A stretch of 64,000 nt of DNA. Source: Nonomuraea harbinensis. Its GTDB lineage: Bacteria > Actinomycetota > Actinomycetes > Streptosporangiales > Streptosporangiaceae. Positions within the stretch are counted from its first letter, which is position 1. Each line of letters starts with the position of its first letter. The notes under the pieces are model-generated. The model was given only the letters and a program-made list of their open reading frames with translations, ran no database searches and was not told the DNA's origin. Shown here in pieces: positions 19,518 through 28,700 of the stretch. The translations under genes were made by a program, and so were the position numbers. The stretch covers positions 1-64,000 of the forward strand of contig NZ_JAHKRN010000035.1 of NCBI RefSeq assembly GCF_019396385.1, read 5' to 3'.

Positions 19518-20365
19518 CTGTGACCGGGGTGATCGGCGCCGGCGTCATGGGAGTCGGCGTCGCCCAGAACCTCGCCGCGACGGGGCACGACGTCGTGCTC
19601 GTCGACAAGGACGAGGAGACGCTCGCCGCCGCGCTGGCGGCCATCACGCGCAACACCCGGATGAGCCGCCTCATGGGCGGTCCCGCCCTGGACCCCGACG
19701 AGGTGCTGTCCAGGATCACCACCGCCGTCGGCGCCGCCGGCGCGGCCAAGGCGGAGATCGTCATCGAGAACGTGACGGAGAACTGGGACGTCAAGCGGGA
19801 GGTGTACGAGACGCTCGACGCCGAGTGCGGCCCCGGCACCGTCTTCGTGGTCAACACCTCCGCCATCCCGATCACCAAGGTCGCCGCCGTCACCGGCCGC
19901 CCCGACAGGGTGGTCGGCGTGCACTTCATGAACCCGGTGCCGGCCAAGCCGGTCGTGGAGCTGATCCCCGGCTTCCACACCTCGCCGGAGACGATCGAGC
20001 GCACCGAGAACCTGCTGCGCGCCATGGGCAAGAAGGCCGTGCGCGTCAAGGACTCGTCCGGCTTCGTCTCCAACCGGGTGCTCATGCTCACCGTGAACGA
20101 GGCGGCCTACCTCGTGCACGAGGGCGTGGCGGACGCCGCGTCGGTGGACGAGGTGTTCCGCGGCTGCTTCGGCCACCCCATGGGACCGCTGGAGACCGCC
20201 GACCTGATCGGCGTCGACACGATCCTCTACAGCGTCGAGGTGCTCTACGAGCACTACGCCGACAGCAAGTACCGCCCCTGCCCGCTGCTGAAGCAGATGA
20301 CGGACGCGGGGCTGCACGGCCGCAAGTCCGGCAGGGGTTTCTACACGTACGCGTCAACGAACTGA
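19514..20365 (+). CDS. fkbK: FkbK-like 3-hydroxyacyl-CoA dehydrogenase family enzyme for the ACP-linked extender
   Basis: A 283-residue protein with an N-terminal Rossmann site (GVIGAGVMGVGVAQNLA) and the family blocks HFMNPVP and SGFVSNR. In methoxymalonyl/hydroxymalonyl-ACP pathways this family oxidises the primary alcohol of glyceryl-ACP with NAD(P). Start ATG 19514 has GGAG five bases upstream. The three following genes are the matching ACP, acyl-CoA dehydrogenase and FkbH protein, which makes the pathway role firm. A beta-oxidation role is less likely because no hydratase or thiolase is nearby. Confidence 0.88.
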   Translation: MTVTGVIGAGVMGVGVAQNLAATGHDVVLVDKDEETLAAALAAITRNTRMSRLMGGPALDPDEVLSRITTAVGAAGAAKAEIVIENVTENWDVKREVYETLDAECGPGTVFVVNTSAIPITKVAAVTGRPDRVVGVHFMNPVPAKPVVELIPGFHTSPETIERTENLLRAMGKKAVRVKDSSGFVSNRVLMLTVNEAAYLVHEGVADAASVDEVFRGCFGHPMGPLETADLIGVDTILYSVEVLYEHYADSKYRPCPLLKQMTDAGLHGRKSGRGFYTYASTN

Positions 20366-20380
20366 AAGGGAGCCGTATCC

Positions 20381-20635
20381 ATGTCTGCTACCGCGAAGGA
20401 CCAGATCCTCGCCTTCGTCCGCGAGCGTTACCCGCAGGCGGAGATCGACGCATCGCAGGACATCTTCGCCCTCGGCTTCGTCAACTCGCTGTTCGCGATG
20501 GAGCTGGTGATGTTCGTGGAGAAGACCTTCGAGCTCACCATCCCCAACGAGGAGCTGCGGATCGACAACTTCCGCACCGCCGAGTCGATGGCGAGCCTGG
20601 TGGCCAAGCTCTCGGCCGACCTGGCCGCCGCGTGA
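20381..20635 (+). CDS. fkbJ: FkbJ-like discrete acyl carrier protein
   Basis: An 84-residue free-standing ACP. The phosphopantetheine serine is in GFVNSLFAME, a variant of the usual D-S-L motif that is also seen in FkbJ-type carriers. It should carry the glyceryl, then 2-hydroxy-3-oxopropionyl, then hydroxymalonyl unit. Start ATG 20381 is preceded by AAAGGGAG. Its stop overlaps the next gene's GTG by four bases, so their translation is coupled. Confidence 0.9.
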   Translation: MSATAKDQILAFVRERYPQAEIDASQDIFALGFVNSLFAMELVMFVEKTFELTIPNEELRIDNFRTAESMASLVAKLSADLAAA

Positions 20636-21798
20636 CGCTCACCGACCCGGCGCCGGCCCTCGGGACGGGCGCCGGGCAGGTCACCGACCGCCGTTCGGCC
20701 CGCGCGTTCGTCGACACGCACGTCGTCCCGTACGCCGACGCGTACGACCGGGTGGGCCGCGTCCCGGAGGAGCTCATCGAACGGGTCGCCGAGGCGGGCC
20801 TGTGGGCGCCCTTCCTGCCGCCCGGCTCGGGCGGCGCCGGGATGGACATGGTCACGCTGGGGGAGGTGCACGAGGAGGTGGGGCGCGGCTGCTCCTCGCT
20901 GCGCAGCCTCCTCACCGTCCACACCATGGTGGCGTGGACGGTGCAGCGGTGGGGCACCGCCGCCCAGCGCGAACGGTGGACGCCCGCACTCGGCAGCGGC
21001 GACGTGCTCGGCGCGTTCTGCCTGTCGGAACCCGGCGCAGGCAGCGACACCTCGGCGATCACCACGACCGCCGTCGAGTCCGGCGGCGGCTGGGTGCTCA
21101 ACGGGGTCAAGAAGTGGACCACGGGCGGCCAGCGGGCGGACCTGTTCCTGGTGTTCGCCCGCACGGCCGCCAGCATCGGCGCCTTCCTGGTGAGCAGGGA
21201 CGCGCCGGGGGTCCGGGTCAAGCCCATCGACGACATGCTCGGCACCCGCGCCTCGATGCTGGCGGAGATCTCCTTCGACGACGTCGTGCTCGGGCCGGAC
21301 GCGCTGCTCGGCCCGAGCGGCTTCACCGCCGGCATGGTGCTCACCGGCACCCTCGACCTGGGCCGCTACAGCGTGGCGGCGGGGTCGCTGGGCATCCTCC
21401 AGGCGTGCCTGGAGGCGTCCTCCGCGTACGCCGCGCACCGCAGGGTGGGCGGCTCGGCGCTGCGGGAGCTGCCGCTGATCCAGGCCAAGCTGTCCGACAT
21501 GGTGACCGACGCGCGGGCGGCCAGGCTGCTGCTCGCCGAGGCCGGCCGCCTGAAGGACGCCGGCGACTCGGCGACGCTCATGGCCACCTGGATCGCGAAG
21601 TACTTCGCCTCCACGGCCGCCGTGCGGCACGCGGCCGAGGCCGTGCAGATCCACGGCGCCAACGGGTGCAGCCCGGACTTCCCGGTGGCGCGCCTGTACC
21701 GCGACGCCAAGGTGATGGAGATCATCGAGGGCAGCAACGAGATCCAGCGGATCACCATCGCCGGCCAGGCGGAAAGGGAGAAGACGACATGTCCGTGA
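20632..21798 (+). CDS. fkbI: FkbI-like acyl-CoA dehydrogenase acting on an ACP-bound unit
   Basis: A 388-residue acyl-CoA dehydrogenase-fold flavoprotein: LSEPGAGSD and KKWTTGGQ mark the FAD and substrate region, and IIEGSNEIQR is the C-terminal block with the family glutamate. In FkbI pathways it oxidises the aldehyde-level ACP intermediate to the malonyl-type acid. The GTG start at 20632 is chosen because it forms a GTGA overlap with the ACP stop; the longer frame upstream runs through the ACP gene in another frame. The end overlaps the FkbH-like gene by ten bases. Confidence 0.86.
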   Translation: MTLTDPAPALGTGAGQVTDRRSARAFVDTHVVPYADAYDRVGRVPEELIERVAEAGLWAPFLPPGSGGAGMDMVTLGEVHEEVGRGCSSLRSLLTVHTMVAWTVQRWGTAAQRERWTPALGSGDVLGAFCLSEPGAGSDTSAITTTAVESGGGWVLNGVKKWTTGGQRADLFLVFARTAASIGAFLVSRDAPGVRVKPIDDMLGTRASMLAEISFDDVVLGPDALLGPSGFTAGMVLTGTLDLGRYSVAAGSLGILQACLEASSAYAAHRRVGGSALRELPLIQAKLSDMVTDARAARLLLAEAGRLKDAGDSATLMATWIAKYFASTAAVRHAAEAVQIHGANGCSPDFPVARLYRDAKVMEIIEGSNEIQRITIAGQAEREKTTCP

Positions 21799-22868
21799 CA
21801 ACCGCGGCCACCGCCGCGGCCCCGCTCCCGGAGAAGCCGAAACAGGGCCGCATCAAGTGCATCGTGTGGGACCTCGACAACACCCTGTGGAACGGGGTGC
21901 TCCTGGAGGACGGCGACGTCACCGTACGGCCCGCCGTCGTCGAGCGGATCCACGAACTGGACCGCATGGGCATCCTGCACTCCGTCGCCAGCAAGAACGA
22001 CAGGGACGCGGCCATGGAGAAGCTGCGTGCCCTCGGGCTGGAGGAGATGTTCCTCTATCCGCAGATCAACTGGAACCCGAAGTCCGACTCCATCCGGCAC
22101 ATCGCCAAGGCGCTCAACCTCGGCCTGGACGCCTTCGCGTTCGTCGACGACCAGGAGTTCGAGCGCGCCGAGGTGGCCCACGGGGTCCCCGAGGTGACCT
22201 GCGTGGACATCCTGGAGCTCGACGAGGCGCTGGCCCGGCCGGAGTTCCGGCCGCGCTTCGTCACCGACGAGTCGGCGCTGCGGCGCGGGATGTACCGCAG
22301 CCAGATCGCCAGGGATGAGCTCGAAGGCGATTTCGTCGGCACGAACGAGGAGTTCCTGGCCGGCCTGGAGATGTCCTTCACCATCGCGCCCGCCAGAAGG
22401 GAGGACCTGCAGCGGGCCGAGGAGCTGACGGTGCGCACCAACCAGCTGAACTCCACCGGGCGCACCTACTCCTACGAGGAGCTGGACGCGCTGCGGGAGT
22501 CGCCGGACCACCTGCTCCTGGTGGCCTCGCTCACCGACAGGTTCGGCGGCTACGGCAAGATCGGCCTGGCCCTGGTGGAGAAGGGCGAGGACGCCTGGTG
22601 GCTGCGCATGATGCTGATGTCGTGCCGGGTGATGTCGCGCGGGGTCGGCATGGTGCTGCTCAACCACATCCTCCGGCTGGCGGTGGACGCGGGCGTGGCC
22701 GTACGGGCCGACTTCGTGGAGACGGGCCGCAACCGCATGATGCAGATCACGTACGCGTTCGCCGGGTTCGGCGAGGTCAGCAGGGACGGCGCGCACGTCG
22801 TGCTGGAGGCCGACCTGACCGCGGTGCAGCCGCCGCCCGCGTACGTGAGAGTCGAGATCGTCGAGTGA
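21789..22868 (+). CDS. fkbH: FkbH-like glyceryl-ACP synthase/phosphatase (HAD family)
   Basis: A 359-residue protein with the HAD motif DLDNTLWNG near residues 28-36 and the FkbH C-terminal half, including NQLNSTGRTYS. FkbH enzymes take 1,3-bisphosphoglycerate, release phosphate and load D-glyceryl onto the dedicated ACP. ATG 21789 lies within the end of the dehydrogenase gene. The K-J-I-H set is complete and contiguous. The usual O-methyltransferase (FkbG) is not found in the window. Confidence 0.93.
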   Translation: MSVTTAATAAAPLPEKPKQGRIKCIVWDLDNTLWNGVLLEDGDVTVRPAVVERIHELDRMGILHSVASKNDRDAAMEKLRALGLEEMFLYPQINWNPKSDSIRHIAKALNLGLDAFAFVDDQEFERAEVAHGVPEVTCVDILELDEALARPEFRPRFVTDESALRRGMYRSQIARDELEGDFVGTNEEFLAGLEMSFTIAPARREDLQRAEELTVRTNQLNSTGRTYSYEELDALRESPDHLLLVASLTDRFGGYGKIGLALVEKGEDAWWLRMMLMSCRVMSRGVGMVLLNHILRLAVDAGVAVRADFVETGRNRMMQITYAFAGFGEVSRDGAHVVLEADLTAVQPPPAYVRVEIVE

Positions 22869-22877
22869 GGGACCGAG

Positions 22878-23672
22878 ATGACCGTCTATGACGAGACGAC
22901 CGACGGCCTGCTGACCAGCTGGCTGCCGTTCCGCGCCCTGACCGGCGCGGAGCCCGGCGCGCTGCCGCTCTACTGCCTGCCGCACGCGGGCGGCTCGGCG
23001 TCGGCGTTCCGGCTGTGGCAGCGCGAGCTGCCGGGCATCGCGGTCCAGCCGGTGCAGCCGCCCGGACGGGAGAGCCGGCACAAGGAGCCGCCCTACCTGC
23101 GGATGGAGCCGCTGGTCTCCGACCTGGCCGACGCGGTGCTCGCCGACGTCGACCTGTCGGCGGCGGGCCACAGGTACGCCCTGTACGGGCACAGCCTGGG
23201 CGCCATCGTGGCCTTCGAACTGGTCAGGGAGATCAGGCGGCGCGGCGGTCCGCAGCCCGTGCACCTGTTCGTCTCCGGCTCCGACGCCCCGCACGTCACC
23301 TACGAGGGCGGGCCGCCGGTGCGCGAGATGACCAGGGCGCAGGTGGTCGCGCTGCTGCGCAAGCTGGGCGGCACGCCGGAGTGGCTGCTGGCCGACCCGG
23401 GGGCGCTGGAGATGATCCTGCCCGCCGTGCAGGCCGACTTCACCGTCAAGGAGACCTACCGCTACACGGACGAGCCGCCGCTGGCCGTGCCGATCACGGC
23501 GATGCCGAGCGGCGCCGACCCGCGGGTCGCGCCGGCGAAGGTGGCGGCCTGGCGGGACCAGACCGCGGACGAGTTCGCCCTGCACCCCTTCGACGGCGGC
23601 CACTTCGCGGTCTTCGAACAGGCGGCCCGCACCCGCGGCATCGTGGCGGAGGCGCTGCGACCGTGGGTGTGA
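22878..23672 (+). CDS. Type II (editing) thioesterase
   Basis: A 264-residue alpha/beta hydrolase with LYCLPHAGGSA near the N-terminus, the nucleophile in YGHSLGA and a C-terminal GGHFAVF histidine block, the layout of RifR/GrsT-type thioesterases. These clear misprimed or stalled acyl groups from carrier proteins. No PKS protein in the window has a fused thioesterase, so this enzyme might also take part in release, but that is inference. ATG 22878 is nine bases after the FkbH-like stop with GAGGGA upstream. Confidence 0.93.
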   Translation: MTVYDETTDGLLTSWLPFRALTGAEPGALPLYCLPHAGGSASAFRLWQRELPGIAVQPVQPPGRESRHKEPPYLRMEPLVSDLADAVLADVDLSAAGHRYALYGHSLGAIVAFELVREIRRRGGPQPVHLFVSGSDAPHVTYEGGPPVREMTRAQVVALLRKLGGTPEWLLADPGALEMILPAVQADFTVKETYRYTDEPPLAVPITAMPSGADPRVAPAKVAAWRDQTADEFALHPFDGGHFAVFEQAARTRGIVAEALRPWV

Positions 23673-23710
23673 AGGCGCGCCAGGCCAGCCGGGACGGAGG
23701 AACTACGGCC

Positions 23711-24592
23711 GTGGGTGCCACGGCTTGGCGGGCCGGTTCGGGCGGAGGCGGCGCGGCCGGTGGTGCTCGGGTCTGGCGGGCCGGTTCGGGCGGAGGCGGC
23801 GCGGCCGGTGGTGCTCGGGTCTGGCGGGCCGGTTCGGGCGGAGGTGGCGCGGTGGGTGCGCGGGTCTGGCGGGTCAACGTGGACCGTCCGGAGCGGCCGG
23901 GATGGTGGCACTGCCTGTCCGCCGCCGAGCGTGAGAAGGCCGCGGCGCTGGCCGAGCCGCTCGCGCGGCGGCGGTACGTGGCCGCGCACGCGGCCCTGCG
24001 CGCGGTCCTCGGCGAGCTGTGCGGCGTGCCCGCCGCACAGCTCGCCTTCGGCACCGACGCGTCGGGCCGCCCGTGCCTGCGGAGCTCGGGGGGAGGGCCC
24101 GACTTCAACCTGGAGGGCTGGGGGGAAGGGTCCGACTTCAACCTGTCCCACTCCGGGGGAGTGCCGGACTTCAACCTGTCCCACTCCGGGGAGTGGGCGC
24201 TGATCGCGGTGGCGGCGCCGGGCGGCCGGGTGGGCGTCGACGTGGAACGCGTCCGCGACGACTTCGACCACCTGGAGATGGCCCGGCGGATGTACCAGGC
24301 CGAGGAGGCCGCCCGGGTGTGCGCGGCCGGGCCCGGCGCGGGCCTGGCGGAGTACTTCAGGCTGTGGACGGCCAAGGAGGCGTACGTCAAGGCGAGCGGG
24401 GCCGGGCTGGCCGGGCTGCGCGACGTCCTCGTGCGCCCGGAAGCCGGCACGTGCGCCGAGAGCCGGGGAGGGAGCGCGCTCTCGCGTTCCCTCCCCGGCT
24501 CCCAGGTTCCCGTCCGCTGGCTGGACGTCGCTCCCGGCTACGCCGCGGCGCTGGTCACGACCGCTTCGACACCGGCACCACGTACCGGCTGA
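23711..24592 (+). CDS. Sfp-type 4'-phosphopantetheinyl transferase with two internal repeat expansions
   Basis: It activates carrier proteins by transferring phosphopantetheine from CoA. Motifs: FNLSHSGEWALIAVA, GVDVERV and EYFRLWTAKEAYVKASG carry the expected Asp/Glu metal ligands and the KEA lysine. Start GTG 23711 has GGAGG ten bases upstream; an in-frame GTG at 23663 inside the thioesterase gene is less convincing. Two oddities: residues ~6-52 are three copies of a WRAGSGGGG unit before the usual VWRVNVD start, and the conserved DFNLSHSG segment occurs three times in tandem 11-residue units, the last of which aligns with the normal motif. Excluding the repeats the length is ordinary for an Sfp enzyme. 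The 3' end overlaps the convergent dehydrogenase gene by 38 bases. Confidence 0.9.
   Translation: MGATAWRAGSGGGGAAGGARVWRAGSGGGGAAGGARVWRAGSGGGGAVGARVWRVNVDRPERPGWWHCLSAAEREKAAALAEPLARRRYVAAHAALRAVLGELCGVPAAQLAFGTDASGRPCLRSSGGGPDFNLEGWGEGSDFNLSHSGGVPDFNLSHSGEWALIAVAAPGGRVGVDVERVRDDFDHLEMARRMYQAEEAARVCAAGPGAGLAEYFRLWTAKEAYVKASGAGLAGLRDVLVRPEAGTCAESRGGSALSRSLPGSQVPVRWLDVAPGYAAALVTTASTPAPRTG
23726..23866 (+). repeat. 48/48/45-base tandem repeat at the 5' end of the PPTase gene
   Basis: Units at 23726-23773 and 23774-23821 are identical; the third (23822-23866) is 45 bases with a few changes. Each encodes WRAGSGGGG followed by an Ala/Gly/Arg/Val tail. The unit begins like the VWRV start of the core enzyme, as if this edge had been duplicated. 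Confidence 0.92.
24096..24194 (+). repeat. Three 33-base repeats carrying the DFNL motif of the PPTase
   Basis: GACTTCAACCTG occurs at 24101, 24134 and 24167, exactly 33 bases apart. The first copy reads DFNLEGWGE and the next two DFNLSHSG. Only the last is followed by the normal EWALIAVA strand. Confidence 0.9.
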
Positions 24593-25712
24593 AGACCAGG
24601 TCCCGCAGCACGTCGTCGCCGCCCTCCACGATCGAGACGTACCTCATGTCGCGCAGCAGCTTGCCGATCACCGCTTCGTGGGTGTAGCCGAGGCCGCCGA
24701 ACATCTCCGACGCCGCCGAGGCGATCTGCCAGCCGGTCTGGCCGCAGAACATCTTCGTGGTGAGCGCCGACTTCAGCGTGCCCACCCGCATGAACTCCTC
24801 GCCGGCGTCGGGCCGGGCCGCGATGGCGTCGTAGGCGCGGGCCGCGGCCAGGCACTGGTTGGTCATGACCTCGATCTGCATCTCGAACTGGCCGAGCCGG
24901 CCGGCGAACACCGCGTTCGCGGTCAGCGGGGCGCCCTTCACCGACTTGGACTTGCCGTACTCCATGCACACGTCACGGATGCGGCGGGCGATGCCCAGCG
25001 CGGTCGTGGCGATCAGGATGCGGCTGGCGTTCAGGCCGATCTCCAGCAGGCGCAGCCCGTTCCCGCGCAGGACGTTGCCCGCCGGGACCCGGACGCCGGA
25101 CAGCGACACCTGGTAGGTCGCCGAGGAGCGCAGCCCGATCACGTCCCAGCGCTTCTCCACGGTCACGCCGGGCGCGTCGCCCGGCACCAGCACCGCCAGG
25201 TAACCGGACGGGTCGTCGGCGGCGCGGGCGATCACCACGAGGAACCGCGCGAAGGCGGTGTTGGTGGAGAACGCCTTCTGGCCGTCCAGCACCACGGTGT
25301 CGCCCTCGCGCCGCGCGGTCGTGCCGATCCTGGCCAGCTCGCTGCCGGCCGCGTGCTCGCTGCCCAGCGTGGCGGCGAAGCCGCCGCCGGCCAGCCCGCC
25401 GAGGTGTTCCTTGCGCAGTTCTTCGCTGCCGTACCACTGCACCATGCTCGTGGTGAGCACCGGGATGAACAGGGTGAACGCCACCCCGGCGTCGGCGTAG
25501 GCCAGCTCGGAGGTGATCCTGACGCTCTCCTCCAGGCCGAGGCCGAGCCCGCCGTACTCCTCGGGCAGCCACCAGCCGGCCAGTCCGGTGCCGCCGAACC
25601 GCTCGTACAGCGGCAGCGGCGCCTCGGCCAGCGAGTCGAGGTAGGCGTCCTTGCCGGTCAGCTCCCGCCGTACGAAGCCCTGCAGGGCCCGGAGGTGGTC
25701 GGGACGGTTCAT
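24555..25712 (-). CDS. Acyl-CoA dehydrogenase family protein, PKS-associated
   Basis: A 385-residue flavin dehydrogenase with LGSEHAAGSE in place of the usual TEPGAGSD block, DGQKAFSTNT, and SIVEGGDDVLRD at the position of the catalytic-base glutamate segment. It is the last gene of the leftward operon, seven bases after the AT-less PKS stop, and its ribosome site (GAGGAG) lies in the end of that gene. It is not closely similar to the FkbI-like protein in the other operon. Possible roles are desaturation of an acyl-ACP or a late product, or a part in starter-unit or extender supply; the sequence does not decide. Confidence 0.85.
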   Translation of the reverse strand: MNRPDHLRALQGFVRRELTGKDAYLDSLAEAPLPLYERFGGTGLAGWWLPEEYGGLGLGLEESVRITSELAYADAGVAFTLFIPVLTTSMVQWYGSEELRKEHLGGLAGGGFAATLGSEHAAGSELARIGTTARREGDTVVLDGQKAFSTNTAFARFLVVIARAADDPSGYLAVLVPGDAPGVTVEKRWDVIGLRSSATYQVSLSGVRVPAGNVLRGNGLRLLEIGLNASRILIATTALGIARRIRDVCMEYGKSKSVKGAPLTANAVFAGRLGQFEMQIEVMTNQCLAAARAYDAIAARPDAGEEFMRVGTLKSALTTKMFCGQTGWQIASAASEMFGGLGYTHEAVIGKLLRDMRYVSIVEGGDDVLRDLVFSRYVVPVSKRS

Positions 25713-25719
25713 CGCCTGG

Positions 25720-28700
25720 TCACTCCTCTTCGTCGCGGGCGTCGAGCAGCTCGGCCAGCTGCCGCACGGTCGGGCACTCCAGGAGCCCGGTCACCGGCAC
25801 CGACGCGTTGAGCGTCTTGCGGATGCGGGTCGTCAGCTCGATCGCCAGCAGGGAGTGCCCGCCCAGCTCGAAGAAGTTGTCCAGGGCCCCGATCGGCTCG
25901 ATGGCGAGGACCCGCGACCAGATCTCGGCGAGCGTGGCCTCGGTGCCCTCCCGCGGCTCGACGTAGGGGTTGTTCAGCTCGGGGCGCGGGTGGCGCTCCT
26001 GGTCGTCGAGGTCCTCGCCGGCCTCGTGGATGTCGCCGGTGACCCACTGCGCGATCCTGCTGTCCAGCGAGCCGGTGGAGATGACCAGGTGCCCGACGCG
26101 GTCGGCGGCCGACAGCGCCCGTTCGAAGACGTCCACGCCCTCGGCGGGGGTCATCGCGAAGTCGATGACCGCGCCGCTGTGCCCCTCGACCCGGTCGGGG
26201 TCGATGTTCCAGGTGTCCCAGTCGACCGTGACCCAGCGCGCCCCGCCCGCGGTGCGGGTGGCGCGGACGTACGCGTCCAGCGCGGCGTTGGCGGCCGCGT
26301 ACGGCGCGAGCGTCATCCCGCCGAGCACCGCCGCGATCGACGACAGCGTGATCCGGCGGTCCTGGCAATGGTCGCCGAGCACCTTCTGCAGCACGTGGAA
26401 CCCGTTCACCTTGGCGGCCAGGTGGGCGTCGCACTGCCGCCGGTCCATGAGGTGGGCGAAGTTGAAGTACGCCCCGTCCTGCACGCCCGCGCCGTGCACC
26501 ACCACGTCGATGCCGCCGAAACGCTCGACGGCCCGCTCGACGACGGCCCGCATCGCGTCCTCGTCGGCCACGTCGGCCGAGACGGCGAGCACGGTGGCGC
26601 CGCGTTCCTCCAGGTCCCTGATGTTGCGGATGTGCCGGGCCGTCCGGTCGCCCGGCGGCGCCGAGGCCAGGTGGTCGTCCCATCCTTCCCTGGGCGGCAG
26701 TTCGCTGCGGGCGGTGAGGACCAGGCGGCAGCCGTACGCGCTCGCCAGGTGCCGGGACAGGACCAGGCCGACGTCGCCGAGGCCGCCGGTGATGAGCACC
26801 GTGTCGCCGTCGCGGAACGGCCGCCGGTCCGGCTCGGGCGCCTCGATCGGGTACTGCTCGTAGTGCCGCACCCAGGTGTCGTCGCCGCGGATCGCGACCG
26901 GTCCCTCGTACGGGCAGACCGCCGCGGCCAGGATGCGGGCCGCGGCCGCCGCCGGGTCGAGGCCGCCGCCCACGTCCACGGCGCGGCAGCGCAGCCGGGG
27001 GTTCTCCTGGGCGAGGCTGGGCGCGAGCGCCCCCAGCGTGGCGTGCTCGGGGTGGCGCAGGTCGGCCCCGGCCACGCTCACCGCCTCGGGGGTGAGCAGG
27101 ACCAGCTCGGCGCGGGGGGCCGAGCCGGTGTTGTCGATCAGCTCCCTGGCCAGCGCCAGCACCGAGGAGAAGCCGCGCCGCTGCTCGGCGGCGAAGTGCG
27201 CCACCGGGTCGTCGTCCGGTCCCGCCTCCTCGGCGGCCAGGCTGAACCCGTGCACGATCGCGCGCGGGGCGGCCACCAGCGAGTACATCAGCTCGGCGAT
27301 GTCGTCGGCGGTGCCGATCCTGACGGTGAAGTCGCCGGCGTCGTCCTGCTCGAACCGGTCGCCGGGACGCACCGTCGTCACCTCGGCCCCGGCCTCGACC
27401 AGCCGTCCGACCAGCGCCTCGCCGTGCGGGCCGGCCGCGAACACCAGCCACGGGCCCGCCTCGCGCAGCCGCTCGTCCAGGCCCGCGACGGACAGCGGCC
27501 GCTGCCGCCAGCCGGGCAGGTACGTCCACCGCGCCCTGTCGAAGGTCTTCCCGGTGCCCACCTGGGCCTGCGCCTGGTCCTTGGGCGGGTTCACCCAGTA
27601 CCGGCGGCGCTGGAACGGGTAGGTCGGCAGCTCGACCCGCCGCCCGGCCCCGCCGTGCAGCTTGACCCAGTCGACGGCGGCACCGGCCTGCCAGAGCCGC
27701 GCCACGGCGCCGAGCACCCACCCGGCCGCGCCGGCCCCGTCACCGGCCCTGTAGCCCGCCCCGTCACTTGCTCCACCGTCCGCCCGGTCGCCGGGCGCGA
27801 CGGTGACCGTCTCGGTGGCGTCCTCGTCGTCGGTCACGTTCACGCCGATCCCGCGCAGCCCTTCGGCCAGCGCGGCCAGCGCCGCCTCGCGTCCCGGCTC
27901 GCGCGGCCCGCCCTGGGGGGAGCCGGGGCGCAGCACCGCGCCGGCCGCCGCGTGCAGCTCGGCCCACCACTCCTCCGGTACGCCGGAGTCCGGCGCGACC
28001 AGCCGCACCCGGGGGTTGCGCCGCTGGGTCTTGCCGTCGATCCAGCGCTCCGGGTCGCCGAGCGCGGCGACGGCGTCCTCACGATCCCGGCACACCACGG
28101 CGCGCCGCCGCGCGAAGCCGCCGCGCGAGACCTGCAGCGTGAACGCCACGTCCGCGAGGTCCTCGCCGTCACCGGTGCCGAGGTGGTCGCGGAGCCGCTC
28201 GGTGAGCGCGGTCAGCGCGCTGTCGTCGGCGGCGGAGAACACCAGCAGGTGAGGGCCCGGCCGGGGAGGCCGCGCCGGCCGGAGCGGCGCCTGCTCCAGC
28301 ACCACGTGCGCGTTGGTGCCGCCGAGCCCGAACGAGCTGACCCCGGCGCGGCGCGGGTGCGGGCCCGCGGGCCAGGGCCGGTGTTCCTTCAGTACGGTGA
28401 AGCGGTCGTGCGCGGTGGCCAGCGCCGGGTTCGGCGTCTCGTAGCCGGGGGTGCCGGGCAGCAGCTCGTGCTTGAGACTGAGCGCCGCCCGCATCAGCCC
28501 GGTGACGCCGGAGGCGCGGTCCAGGTGGCCCAGGCTCGGCTTGACCGACCCCAGCACGCACGGCGTCTCGCCGGCCTGGGTGAACACCCGGTTCATCGCC
28601 GCCAGCTCGATGGAGTCGCCCAGCATGGTGCCCGTCGCGTGGCACTCGACGTAGCCGACGGTCTCGGGCTTGACCCCGGCCACGCCCAGCGCCGACTCGA

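Noticed and set aside
23015..23710. Extension of the PPTase frame back through the thioesterase gene
   Set aside because: The translation upstream of 23711 is a shadow of the thioesterase in another frame; GTG 23711 has a good ribosome site.
24096..24194. CRISPR-like array of 33-base units
   Set aside because: The units are contiguous, in frame and encode a PPTase motif; there are no spacers.
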